From: Lineus longissimus
Taxonomy: Eukaryota; Nemertea; Pilidiophora; Heteronemertea; Lineidae
Assembly: GCF_910592395.1 (NCBI RefSeq)
Contig: NC_088312.1
Location: 11,844,001 to 11,908,000 of the forward strand
Length of the DNA: 64,000 nt
Direction of reading: 5' to 3'
The translations under genes were made by a program, and so were the position numbers. This document shows, piece by piece, positions 11,430 to 23,400 of this stretch. How positions within the stretch are numbered: position 1 is the first letter of the stretch; each line of letters starts with the position of its first letter. The notes under the pieces were generated by a model that was not told where the DNA came from, made no database searches, and worked only from the letters and a program-made list of their open reading frames with translations.

Positions 11430-12316
11430 ATGGGGTAGCAGCAGTGTGAGTCACAGAGCTAATACTCGGCATCCGTTCTTTCCTAATCCTGTGACAACCT
11501 AGTGGTTGCTTGGTTGCATTCAGAATTTCGATGAGGTATTGGCAGGGAAGATTTTCATCGAAAAATTTACTAAGACAGTATTGGCGGCAGAGAGAAACGA
11601 GAATGGCAGTTTTCTCAGACTCAGGTGAACCGAATACAAGTGCAATCATCATGCAAGATTGAGCTGCAGGCCATCTGAACCGGAGAAGGAGTGAAATAAC
11701 AAAGAAAAAAGAGCACAATTCACACTTTATTGCCTCTTCTGAAAGACCATGCAATGCACTTCTAAATTGCCTTGAAATGTTATATTTTAGGTCCCCAAGT
11801 CTTCCCTTTAAGGCTATGAAACACTAGTTATTACATTCTGCTGATTGACAAAGCAAATATGGTAAATAGTTAATAGATGGCATGCAAATTTCATGCATCT
11901 GGAAGTAAACATTATGATGTATAATATCATCAGCATATTGAAAAGCATTGTCATCTTTGACATTTCCCAAAAGCAAAAAACAGTTTAATAATACAATTTC
12001 AGCAATGAATTAGATTGCACTGAAAAAACTACACCAGGTGATTCCTATGTATGCAGCATACAAAACTGCATCATGTACATTAACATTTTTCCTGCGGAGG
12101 GAAATCAATTGGTAGAGGAGATTCAATTAGTTAGAAGTACAGACATGACAGATTGAAGCCTTTTAGAGACATTTTGACCTTAGGCAATGACACTTTAGGC
12201 TATGATGCCAGTCAATTAAGGATATTTTTGCACACTGGGAAATGGTTTGGGCATTGGGAATGTCGATGGCAACATGCAGTGCCAAGGCAACTGGATCAAG
12301 CCAGCCTGAAATTGGA
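11430..12316. other. no gene recognised
   Basis: Holds a 108-codon minus-strand frame (11428-11754) without a recognisable domain, then AT-rich sequence up to the 66-bp array. No splice-bounded coding exon seen. Confidence 0.4.
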
Positions 12317-13035
12317 ATGCTGGCATCATCAGAATTGCAGTGCCAAGGCAACTGGATCGAGCCAGAGGAGACTGAAATGGGAATGATGGCAACATTAGAA
12401 CTGCAATGCCAAGGCAACTGGATCGGGCCAGAGGAGCCTGAAATGGGAATGATGGCAACATTAGAACTGCAATGCCAAGGCAACTGGATCGGGCCAGAGG
12501 AGCATGATATGGGAATGATGGCAACATTAGAACTGCAATGCCAAGGCAACTGGATCGGGCCAGAGGAGCATGATATGGGAATGATGGCAACATCAGAATT
12601 GCAATGCCAAGGCAACTGGATCGGGCCAGAGGAGCCTGAAATGGGAATGATGGCAACATTAGAACTGCAATGCCAAGGCAACTGGATCGGGCCAGAGGAG
12701 CCTGAAATGGGAATGATGGCAACATTAGAACTGCAATGCCAAGGCAACTGGATCGGGCCAGAGGAGCCTGAAATGGGAATGATGGCAACATTAGAACTGC
12801 AATGCCAAGGCAACTGGATCGGGCCAGAGGAGCCTGAAATGGGAATGATGGCAACATTAGAACTGCAATGCCAAGGCAACTGGATCGGGCCAGAGGAGCC
12901 TGAAATGGGAATGATGGCAACATTAGAACTGCAATGCCAAGGCAACTGGATCGGGCCAGAGGAGCCTGAAATGGGAATGATGGCAACATTAGAACTGCAA
13001 TGCCAATGCAATAACTGGATCGAGCCAGAGGAGTG
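12317..13035. repeat. 66-bp minisatellite, 10 full units plus a partial unit
   Basis: Ten units of exactly 66 bases begin at 12317, 12383, 12449 and so on to 12911; a partial diverged unit closes at about 13035, and a degenerate lead-in begins near 12250. Unit landmarks are 'gaatgatggcaacattagaa', 'ctgcaatgccaaggcaactg' and 'gatcgggccagaggagc'. The first unit and the last are the most diverged and the middle units are nearly identical, which is typical of expansion from the centre. Because 66 is a multiple of three and the unit contains no stop in several frames, frames of 264 codons (+, 12242-13036), 298 codons (-, 12163-13059) and 257 codons (-) are all open. The + frame would give a 22-residue repeat (MMATLELQCQGNWIGPEEPE, then MG). 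Nothing tells which frame, if any, is used. Confidence 0.95.
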
Positions 13036-13525
13036 AGAATAATGGCAATGCACCAGCATTTTTTATTAGGTTTAAGAAAATCTGAATATTATATATCAAC
13101 CATGTTTATCATACAATTCCTGGCTATTGTCATCATGTTGGATACTTTCCCTCGCAAGCCTTGATTATGTTGATACCAATATATTATTTCACATTTGAAA
13201 GAAGTCGAATTTATATTAGACTTGGTGGTTTCACTCCAGGCCCCTGATGTATAGCTTGATGCAACAGGTGTGTGGCTTCAGCTGAAACCAGACAATCTGC
13301 ATGCTTGGCCTATAGAAGTGCAGGCCTAGAGAATACAAACACCATCATTGATTTCACATACTCGTAATGTGTGCTACTGTAGCTTGGCTGTGCAGTGGAT
13401 CAATTGGTAACTGTTCCAGCTTTCACCCACAGGGCTAGATACGGTAAGATAAGATTTATCTGTTTATCTAATAATTTGGTTTTCTGTTTGGTGTGCTTGA
13501 GTTTTACTGCTGGCTAGTTTCTCAG
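13036..13525. other. no gene recognised
   Basis: AT-rich single-copy sequence between the 66-bp array and a foldback remnant. No ORF or repeat of note. Confidence 0.4.
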
Positions 13526-13532
13526 CTATTTA

Positions 13533-13610
13533 CAGTCCTTATCACAAATGACATCCATCCTGCTTCGCGCGAGTAGCACGTCAATGACACACCTGTGATA
13601 CGCTTATCTT
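13533..13610 (-). mobile_element. truncated copy of TA-flanked CAGTCC foldback element
   Basis: 'tacagtcc' followed by 'atcacaaatgacatccatcc' and 'tgctt' matches the reverse complement of the right end of the element at 27445-27674 and of 57732-57966. After 'agtagcacgtcaatgac' the similarity stops and sequence resembling repeat B ('tgtgtatattagtcaactga') follows, so the element is internally deleted or was joined to another repeat. Confidence 0.6.
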
Positions 13611-14279
13611 AACTGTGTATATTAGTCAACTGAAGATCTCAAATTTGACCCACACACTCCCTCTTTCAGCCCCCATGCCACACTGAGAGCATCACCAACC
13701 ACTTTCCTCTACCATCTTCTGTCTCTGGTGATTCTCTCAAGATCCTGGCAGGACGAATTCCGAATTCCTGCCACTGTCTTTGTGTCACTTTCCAAGCCCC
13801 ATTGCTGTTCCTCACTCTTCCCCTTATGCTTTCCCGACTGTATAGATTACATACCAGAGCTTGTCAGATGATGCTGCTAACAGGTTTTCTCAATGTATAC
13901 CCAATCCAATTCCACTGTTGACAGAGTTGTGGGGCATATACATATTTGGTGTGGCCCACAATACAAATGGCGTGAATACATATGTATGACATGTAAATTG
14001 CAGGATAAACAACAATGTGGTGTTCATATATAATCACAGTTTTCCTTTACCTCCTTGATGGAGTAACTGGTTGATGTCCTTCCCCAGCATACCTACTATG
14101 CAGGTCATGCCAGAATGTCTGGGACTAGCATAGCAAGTTTTACTGTCGAGACTGAGGAATAGATTTCTTCATGATTTATAGATAACAGAGATAAGCGATT
14201 CTGCCAAGTGATCTACGTGAGAAACGCATGCAATTAGCAAGCAATATTAGCCTAATTTTGTATCTCAGCATCTCCAACC

Positions 14280-15240
14280 AATCTGGGGCCGTCTAATCAG
14301 ACCACGCGGGATGAGCGGATGCCAGGATCAATACTCGATGTTGGGAGCTTGGCCAGACTGGCTGAGATAAGCGGAACATCCATTGGGAGATACCGGTCCA
14401 ATTCCCCTCTGGGAAAGGCACTCTAATCAGATGCGCTCACGGCAGAATCGATACTCCTCATCTATCAGTGGTGGGATATGCAGTGGATCCACTGAGGGCT
14501 ATGTTCCCTGTTGGGGAATAATGCACTCTTGTCTGATGCGCTCACGGCAGAATCAGTATGTTCCCGTCTCTCAGTGCTGGGATAAGTGATGGATCCACTG
14601 AGGTGCTATGTTCCCTTTAATGCACTCTTCTCTGATACGCTGATGGCAGAATTGGTAGAATCTGCATCTATCAGTACTGGAGGATAAGTGGTGGATCCGT
14701 TGGGGTACAGTCTTCCCTTTTGGGAAATGCGCTCTAATCTGATGTGTTGAACATCCTTCGGGTCTTGCTGATGATCAATTCTTCCCTCGTGATGGGGCTG
14801 GGAGTCGGGTTGCATGGTTTATGGAAGCTGGATTTGGTGGTATAAGATAAGCCTGAGGGGTGTCCGCTGGGAGTGAAATATTTCCATTTGGAGAACATTC
14901 AGATGCACAGATAGTTGTAATGGTACTGAAAGCTTGTCTAGACTGCCTGAGATGTGGGTATTTTAATTGGGGTATGATCGTCCTTGTTAAGGGAGCACTC
15001 TGATAGGACCACACGTAGATGCATTGGTAACACTGCTGATACTAGTAAATATCAGTTAAGGCCTAGAGGGAAACGCGGCTCCTGGGTTGAAATAAGTGGT
15101 AAATCCAAAGGGGTGGACTCTTATCTGGTGGGGAGACTTTCCAATCGAAATATGCAGGATGAGCTGTACATAGGCCAGTCTCCTTGTGTCAGTGCTTGCA
15201 AGATGTCATCGTGGGACCTTCTTTGGAAGAGGAGTAATAC
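14280..15240. repeat. degenerate tandem array, period about 100-110 bp
   Basis: The landmark 'gatgcgctcacggcagaatc' and its variants recur near 14430, 14535, 14634 and 14741 (spacings about 105, 99 and 107). They are interleaved with 'gtggatccactgagg'-type and 'ttgggaaatgcgctctaatc'-type blocks. More diverged units continue to both sides ('gagataagcggaacatcc' near 14370; 'gagggaaacgcggctcc' near 15066). Small ORFs in the array have no consistent frame. This is an old minisatellite. Confidence 0.8.
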
Positions 15241-15784
15241 TTGAAGTCACGTGAAAATGTTTTTCAATCTCATGGCATTATGGTATTTTAATGACTAACC
15301 CCCCAAAGCAGCAAAATCGTCACATATGATTAAACAAGAACTCAAACATCTCTCAGAACATGAATTGACATGATATGATGTTCAGCCACAAGACTAAAAC
15401 AACCTTTTTTCACGAGTCATGCAACGTTTGAAACAAGCTATCAGTTCAAAGGAATATAAAGCTTCAATTTCTGTGTTTTACTAGTTCATTGCATAACTAC
15501 AGTGTAACGACTTTTTTACCTCAGAGCAGCAAAATCACTACTGAAATCGCATGATTGGACAAAACTACAACACAAATTGACATGATGTTAAATCTCAACT
15601 CTAACAAAGCCTTTTCTCTTGAGACACGCAACATCCCACACGAGCTATTAGTCCAAGTTCATAAGAATCGAGCCCTGATCGGATATCAATAATTGTGATT
15701 GCAACGGGAGACTTCCGAGGACACAGAAGACTTGTGACATGAAATGCAACTAATTGATAGTGCTTGTGCAAGGTATTAGGAGCT

Positions 15785-16370
15785 ATTGGTGATATGAAGG
15801 GTTCAGTTTAAACTGCTGGTCGCTGCTATGACTGATTTGTGAAAGGTATTAGGAGTTAGGGTTCAGTTTAAACTGCTGGTAGCTGCTATGACTGATTTGT
15901 GAAAGGTATTAGGAGTTAGGGTTCAATTCAAACTGCTGGTAACTGCTATGACTGATTTAGGGTTCAGTTTAAACTGCTGGTAACTGCCATGACTGATTTA
16001 GGGTTCAGTTTAAACTGCTGGTAACTGCTATGACTGATTTTTGAAAGGTATTAAGAGTTAGGGTTCAGTTTAAACTGCTGGTCGCTGCTATGACTGATTT
16101 GTGCAAAATATTAGAATTTAGAATTCAATTGAAACTGCTGGTAGCTCCTATGACTGACTTGTGAAAGGTATTAGGAGTTAGGATTCAGTTTAAACTGCTG
16201 GTAGCTGCTATGACTGATTTGTGAAAGGTATTAGGAGTTAAGGGTTCAGTTTAAAGTGCTGGTCGCTGCTATGACTGATTTGTGAAAGGTATTAGGAGTT
16301 AGGGTTCAGTTTAAACCACTGGTAGCTGCTATGACTGATTTGTGAGAGACATTTGGAGTTAGGGTTCAAT
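15785..16370. repeat. 60-bp minisatellite with two 41-bp variant units
   Basis: The landmark 'gttcagtttaaactgctggt' (with variants) starts at 15801, 15861, 15921, 15962, 16003, 16063, 16123, 16183, 16244, 16304 and 16364. Spacings are 60, 60, 41, 41, 60, 60, 60, 61, 60, 60. The two 41-base units lack the same 'gaaaggtattaggagt' part. The unit contains a single 'ttaggg', which is not tandem and is not telomeric repeat. No useful ORF. Confidence 0.95.
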
Positions 16371-17050
16371 CTAAGGGGTTCTTGGGATCTAAACCCCTGC
16401 TCATGGCATCCAACAATTTTTCAATCAATGTTTTGTCAGGCATGCCAGGATTGGCCCAGGTTAAAATTTTTCTCCTGAAATGGCAAGCCCTTCCCACCAG
16501 AATTGGCTTGAAACGTCTCACAGAGGATCCAGATTTTTGAATTTTCTTGCTAGGACTCCTTAGCCACACTGAAGCACTCAGCCCTGGTTAATCCAAATTA
16601 GTGGCCAGGGTAAATCTCATCAGATGTTTACCGGTAATATCTCAGCTGTTGCCACCATTAATTATTCAGATTTCAATTACTACCACAAGTGTTAGACAAA
16701 TGTGCTTTGACAAATATTGATCGCAAAATCATGTCAACAAGCAGGTTAGGGTTTGACAAAGAGACATCGGTAATATTTGTTGGAAAAATTGTAATGTCTG
16801 CATCATAAAAGTCTTTCTTCATTGTTCTTTGTACAAGTGACACTTTTTGCTGCCTCACTGTGTCTGAGTTAGCCCCATCAAGCTCCATATAGGGCTTATT
16901 TAAGTGATACTATGATGTGATTTACAACTTTGCGGAAATACATCCGTTTTTGATTGTTGATCACAAATGTAAAGCTCAAATTTTCCATTTTTGATTAGAT
17001 TTATTATAAAATTGCTGAATGTAAACCACCGCGACCGCGAAAATGTTCAT
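16371..17050. other. no gene recognised
   Basis: Contains two minus-strand frames of 67 and 71 codons (16366-16569, 16673-16888) without domains. No repeat identified. Confidence 0.4.
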
Positions 17051-17054
17051 GTTG

Positions 17055-17062
17055 TGACGTCA
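17055..17062. promoter_or_regulatory. perfect palindromic CRE (TGACGTCA)
   Basis: The full 8-base cAMP response element core lies in a locally CpG-rich stretch (17025-17110, with 'ccgcgaccgcgaaaatg' and 'ccgtccgggcggg'). It would bind CREB/ATF-type bZIP factors. One of four such palindromes in the window. Confidence 0.4.
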
Positions 17063-20000
17063 TCAACGAAAACGGCATCGAAGCGAGCCGTCCGGGCGGG
17101 ATTAAACCATCAATTTCTAGAAAATGTGCATTTCGATTCGAAACCCTTACCGATTTATGAGAAAGTGACGTAGTCATTTGTCAAAAACCGCTAAAACATT
17201 ATATGGTGAAATTTGACACGAGTTACCCTTTAAACACTGTGAAGACACAGGTGTTTTAATTGGTGGAAGTGAAAAAAACATGGCTATGAGTAATTCTAAG
17301 CATGTATATGAGTTATTTAAAACGCATCTACCTGCTATTTATAATCAGTGCTATCTCAAAAAAAGAATCTCTTGTGTGCGTGAAAAATAGTGACTCACCG
17401 ATTGCTGCAACCTGCGCTAACCAGAAAGAAGCAATTAGCATCGCATGCGATTTAAATGGTTCAGTTGCGGGGCGCTCTTGGAGTAGATTTAACAAAAACA
17501 ATGACCCATATTTAGAACCTCCACAGAAGATGTGAATTAGATCAAGGATGGGTATTAAACTAGTCTCCAATAAAACACACTGCAGTTTGATCATGAGAAA
17601 AGTGTTTCTAAACATTAATGTCAATATATTGGTGGTTGTGAAAAAAACACGGGCGTTGGATGGATGGAAGATGCATCTATTGATGAGGTTTAATACAGCA
17701 TTCATTGCAGTATTCTGTTAACCATTCTTTCATTGTAACATTATCTTTACCAATTGTTTTCATGTCACATACTGTCACGTAAAAAAATTCTATGATACAA
17801 ACGGATAATTACACAGCATGCAAATATCGTAATTAGGTTTTCCTCAGTGTTGACAGTGTCGAGTAACCTTATAGTATTGTTGCATGATGATAATGTGGAA
17901 CCTGATTGTAATATTAGTTTTGATGCCGAGGCATAATTTTAGGCCTGAAAAATTGGTGGTATATAGTGTTTAGTGAATGGGCAGTGGGTGATATGAATAA
18001 AGTCTAGCAATTGCTTTTACTTCAGTTTTGTACAGAAAGGCCCAGTGTAAATGTACAGGAAGTTTTAAAAAAAAGCATTTGCTAGTCTTTATTCATATCA
18101 CCCATTGTGTCAGTTTGGGAGGGGTGTAATATGATGAAGCCTCAACATTGAAAAACCCTAAGTTTGGATGGTAAAACAGATGACCCCCCCCCCCCCCCCA
18201 TAGACGAAGAGAATTTTCGAATCATTTTTCGTCTTTTCAGGCTTCAATTTATTTTGCGGTGCGTCCTAACGCAGTGTTATTCCGTAATCAAATGGTGACA
18301 GCTTTTCATCAACAAAACAGAACTACCCTAAGGGGAGAAAAATAAGCTGAGACAATCACAGAAGGGTCCCATTATCTAACAATAAAGCTGTCATCATTTC
18401 GCAAAATGTTATGTAATTGTAGCCCTGCACAATTTGCTAATCACTAATAATGTTCTGTGATAGCCTGGGACAATCAGGTGATTAGGACCCTGTCAGATCC
18501 GGGTGTCGCTAATAATCATTACTGATTATAGACGAATACCTAATAGACAGGAATGACAGCTAATTCTTTGGGGACTGAGATGGTAGACAATGACGATCTA
18601 TAAATTCAACTGAAAACCAAAAACATGATAGACAAACCTTGAAAATTCAACAATGACACGAGCTTGATATGACATTTTTGAATGACATCTCACCTGCCAA
18701 TCAATGTCAAAATCCAATTTTCAAGCTCCAAATGTATATTAATAGAGATAGAGTTTGGAAAAACCTTACAACATGATTCTGGAAAATTGAGAATCAATGT
18801 TTTTCTCTCCAAATGCAGGCTCAGTGTATCTGAGAATCATAACCTTTAGATAACATTTAGAATAATGGAACCTTCTGTCCATCTAATCTGTCAAGTCTGT
18901 AGGGAAAACAGTGCCAACATTTAAAGGCACATTCCAGTCATTCAAAAATTTGAAAATTGAACTCGAATTTGAATTTGAATCTGAAAATTTCTAACTGCAA
19001 ATATGCACTGACTACAATTTCAACCATGATTTTGCACAATCAGATATACAGATACTATGGATATCAAGTTTCAGCAAATTTGCATGCATAATAACTGCAC
19101 CCGGCATTGAGCATGTTGAGTATTTCTATTTTCCTGGGCCACTAGTAAATACAGTGGTACTACCCCTTTGATACTCAATATTACACCAGTCCTGTCACTG
19201 ACCACTATTGATTGATACTGTAAATATAATGAGAGGTTTATGTAATATTTCGTGACACTATTTCACGGAAATTACTCAATGCATGATTCATTTGCCGGTC
19301 ATTGTTCGTTTGATGGATTATTTTCATTTTCTTGGCAGGTCGGAGGCTTCTTTCGTGTTTGGTCATGTATTGGACAGCCATGTTCTGTCAATGTCTGTTT
19401 TAACTATTTCCACATAATTTCCAAATCTAATTTCTTGTTATCGTTTCTAATTCCCAGGTCCTGGATTTCTTCCACGGTTTCTCAACACGTGCCCCGGACA
19501 CTTATGATATTTTCAGCTGGATTTTATTCGATTCTTGGATTAACTAAATGGATTATTATGTTTCGGTAAGTACACCTGATTGAATTACAGGGTGTGAAAA
19601 ATACTCTTTGTAGTTTTGAAATTGAATAATTCCTTTAAAATTTTTCCTTTCAGAAAAGCTTTCCTCTAATTGGAATAAGAACCAATATGTGGTTTTATTC
19701 CCCTCTGAGGCTTTAAATTGCTTTAATGGTTATAAAATAGAATAAAATCAGAATACTTCTAATAAGAATTATCCCGCCCAGCGGCCTGGTTTGAGATTAC
19801 CGGAGGCAAAAAGGCCGTAATTAGTGGAGGGTGGGGTGGATGATGGGTGGTGGGGGGGGGGGGGGGAGGACCTTATGTACCAGTTTACCCCTATGCTTCA
19901 CTCAAAAAGACATGTTTTTCACGCAGATTTGGCACAAAGTAAACCTCCCAGGACCAAAACCTTTAATACTGAATGAGGTGAAAAAGAATATTGATATTTT

Positions 20001-20405
20001 AAAAAAATTCACTCACTTCAGATTTTGATTTATAAAAACGTGAAATTTTGAAAGAAATATGTAACTCTAAAACTTTGAAGAACAATTTTTATGCCTTTTA
20101 CCACTCAGAGTGAACATTTATGTCATTTGATTTTTGAATCCTTAAGGAATTTCCGTTGCAGATGTAGTCAAACTATCCTAGATTGAATATCCCAGGGGAG
20201 TGCATCTTGAAGATTCTCATGGATTCAAATAACTTGCTTGGGGCGATGCTGAGATTTTCAATTATAACCCTATTGCTTGGGTGGGTTTTGAAGAAGAAAT
20301 TTTCAAGAGACTCCATGAGTTTGCTGTGAACTATAAAGATTGCTTTCATTACTGCAGTTTACCGCTTTTGGTTTTGCTGTGTAAGTCAGTTACATTGCTG
20401 AGGAA
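17063..20405. other. no gene recognised; homopolymer tracts
   Basis: Holds a 125-codon minus frame (17328-17705) and a 105-codon plus frame (19252-19569). The latter is open into a consensus donor GTAAGT at about 19566, but I recognise no domain and no acceptor-bounded exon. A run of 16 C (18184-18199) and a run of 15 G (19852-19866, preceded by 'ggtggggtggatgatgggtgg') are the only striking features. Confidence 0.4.
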
Positions 20406-23400
20406 GTCTTCTTCTTCTTCTTCTCCTTCTTCTTCTCCTCCTTCTTCTTCTTCTCCTCCTCCTCCACCTTCCTCTTCCTCCTCCTTCTTCTTCTCCTCCT
20501 TCTTCTTCTTCTCCTCCTCCTCCTCCTCCACCTTCCTCTTCCTCTTCCTCTTCCTCCTCCTCCTCCTCCTCCTCTTCCTCCTCTTCCTCCTTATCCTTCT
20601 TCTCCTCCCTCCTCCTTCCTCCTTATCCTTCTTCTCCTCCCTCCTCCTCCTTCCTCCTCCTCCTCCTCCTTCCTCTTCCTCCTCCTCTTCCTCCTTCTTC
20701 TCCTTCTCCTCCTCCTTCCTCCTCCTCCTTCCTCTTCCTCCTTCCTCTTCCTCCTCCTCCCCCCTCCTCCTCCTCCCCACCTTCTCCTCCTCCTTCCTCT
20801 TCCTCCTCCTACTCCTCCTTCTTATCCTTCTTCTTCTCCTTCCTCTTCCTCCTCCTTTTCCTCCTTCTTCTCCTTCTTCTCCTCCTTCCTCCCTCCTCCT
20901 CCTCCTTCCTCTTCCTCCTCCTCCTTCTTATTCTCCTTCTTCTCCTCCAACTCTTCCCCCCGAATAAGAAGGAGAAGAAGGATAAGGAGGAAGAAGAGGA
21001 GGAAGAGGAAGGAGGCTCCTCCTCCTCCCTCCTCCTCCCCTCCTCCTCCCCCTCCTCCTCCCCTTTCTCCTCCCCTTTCTCCTCCCTCCTCCCCTTCTCC
21101 TCCTCACTCCTCCACCCATTCTCCTCCCCCTCCCTCTTCCTCCTCCCCTCCTCTTCCCCTTCTCCCTCCTCCTCCTCCTCCCCCTCCTCCTCCCCCTCCT
21201 CCTCCCCCTTCTCCTCCCCCTCCTCCTCCTCCTCCTCCTCCCCTCCTCCTCCTTCCTCTTCCTCTTCCGCTTCCTCCTCCTCCTCCTAGTTATCCTCCTT
21301 CTTTTCTTCCTCCTCCTCCTCCTCCTCCCCCCTCCCGAAGAAGAAGGAGAAGGATAAGAAGGAAGAGGAAGAAAAGGAAGGAGGCTCCTCCTCCTCCCCC
21401 TCCTCCTCCTCATTCCTCTTCCTCTTCCTCCTCCTCCTCCCCTCCTCCTTATCCTTCTTCTTATCCTTCTTCTTCTTCTTCTTCTTCTCCTCCTCTCCCA
21501 AAGTAGAAGGAGGAGAAGAAGAAGAAGAAGAAAGAGTAGGAGGAAGAGGAAGGAGGCTCCTCCTCCCTCCCTCCTCCTCTTCCTCCTCCTTCCTCTTCCT
21601 CATCCTCCTCCATCTTATTCTCCTTCTCCCCCTCCTCCAACTTCTCCCCCCGAAGAAGGAGACGAAGGATAAGGAGGAAGGAGGCTCCTCCTCCTCCTCC
21701 CTCCTCCTCCTCCTTCTACTTATCCTTCTTATCCTTCTTCTTCTTCTCCTCCCCCAAAGAAGAAGGAGGAGAAGAAGAAGGATAAGGAGGGAGAGGAGGA
21801 GAAAGAGGAAGGAGGCTCCTTCTCCTCCCTCTCCTCCTTCTCCTCCTCCTCCTCCTCCTTCCTCTTCCACCTTCCTCTTCTCCTCCTCCTTCCTCTTCCT
21901 CTTCCTCCTCCTCCTCCTAGTTATCCTCCTTCTTTTCCTCCTCCTCCTCCCCACCAAAGTAGGAGGAAAAGAAGAAGTAAAAGAAGGATGAAGAGGAGAA
22001 GGAAGAGGAAGGAGGCTCCTCCTCCTCCCCTCCCCGCCTCCTCCCCCTCCTCGTCCCCCTTCTCCTCCTCCTTCCTCTTCCTCCTCCTTCTTATCCTCCT
22101 TCTCCTCCTCCAACTCCTCCTTCTTCTCCTCCTTTTTCTTCTCCTTCTCCTCCTCCTCCTCCCCCCCCCCCCCAAGAAGAAGGAGGAGAAGAAGGATAAG
22201 AAGGAGTAAGAGGAGGAGGAGAAAGAGGAAGGAGGCTCCTCTTCCTCCTCCCCTCCTCCTCCTCCTCCTCTTCCTCCTCTTCCTCCTTATCCTTCTTCTC
22301 CTCCCTCCTCCTCCTCCTCCTTCCTCTTCCTCCTCCTCTTCCTCCTTCTTCTCCTTCTCCTCCTCCTTCCTCCCTCCTCCTCCTCCTTCCTCTTCCTCCT
22401 TCCTCTTCCTCTTCCTCCCCCCCTCCTCCTCCTCCTCCCCACCTTCTCCTCCTCCTTCCTCTTCCTCCTACTACTCCTCCTTCTTATCCTTCTTCTTCTC
22501 CTTCCTCTTCCTCCTCCTTTTCCTCCTTCTTCTCCTTCTTCTCCTCCTTCCTCCCTCCTCCTCCTCCTTCCTCTTCCTCCTCCTCCTTCTTATTCTCCTT
22601 CTTCTCCTCCAACTCTTCCCCCCGAATAAGAAGGAGAAGAAGGATAAGGAGGAAGAAGAGGAGGAAGAGGAAGGAGGCTCCTCCTCCTCCCTCCTCCCTC
22701 CTCCTCCCCTCCTCCCCCTCCTCCTCCCCTTTCTCCTCCCCTTTCTCCTCCCTCCTCCCCTTCTCCTCCTCACTCCTCCCCTTCTCCTCCCCCTCCCTCT
22801 TCCTCCTCCCCTCCTCCTCCCCTTCTCCCTCCTCCTCCTCCTCCCCCTCCTCCCCCTCCTCCCCCTCCTCCTCCTCCTCCTCCCCTCCTCCTCCTACCTC
22901 TTCCTCTTCCGCTTCCTCCTCCTCCTCCTAGTTATCCTCCTTCTTTTCCTCCTCCTCCTCCTCCTCCCCCCTCCCGAAGAAGAAGGAGAAGGATAAGAAG
23001 GAAGAGGAAGAAAAGGAAGGAGGCTCCTCCTCCTCCCCCTCCTCCTCCTCATTCCTCTTCCTCTTCCTCTTCCTCCTCCCCTCCTCCTTATCCTTCTTCT
23101 TCTCCTCCTCTCCCAAAGTAGAAGGAGGAGAAGAAGAAGAAGAAAGAGTAGGAGGAAGAGGAAGGAGGCTCCTCCTCCCTCCCTCCTCCTCTTCCTCCTC
23201 CTTCCTCTTCCTCATCCTCCTCCTTCTTATCCTCCTTCTCCCCCTCCTCCAACTTCTCCCCCCGAAGAAGGAGACGAAGGATAAGGAGGAAGGAGGCTCC
23301 TCCTCCTTCCTCCTCCTCCTTCTACTTATCCTTCTTATCCTTCTTCTTCTTCTTCTCCTCCCCCCAAGAAGAAGGAGGAGAAGAAGAAGGATAAGGAGGG

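Noticed and set aside
12163-13059. 298- and 257-codon minus-strand ORFs as genes
   Set aside because: They are the reverse frames of the 66-base array; the multiple-of-three unit keeps several frames open at once.
15785-16370. 'ttaggg' in each unit as interstitial telomeric repeat
   Set aside because: It occurs once per 60-base unit and never in tandem, so it is part of a minisatellite, not telomere DNA.
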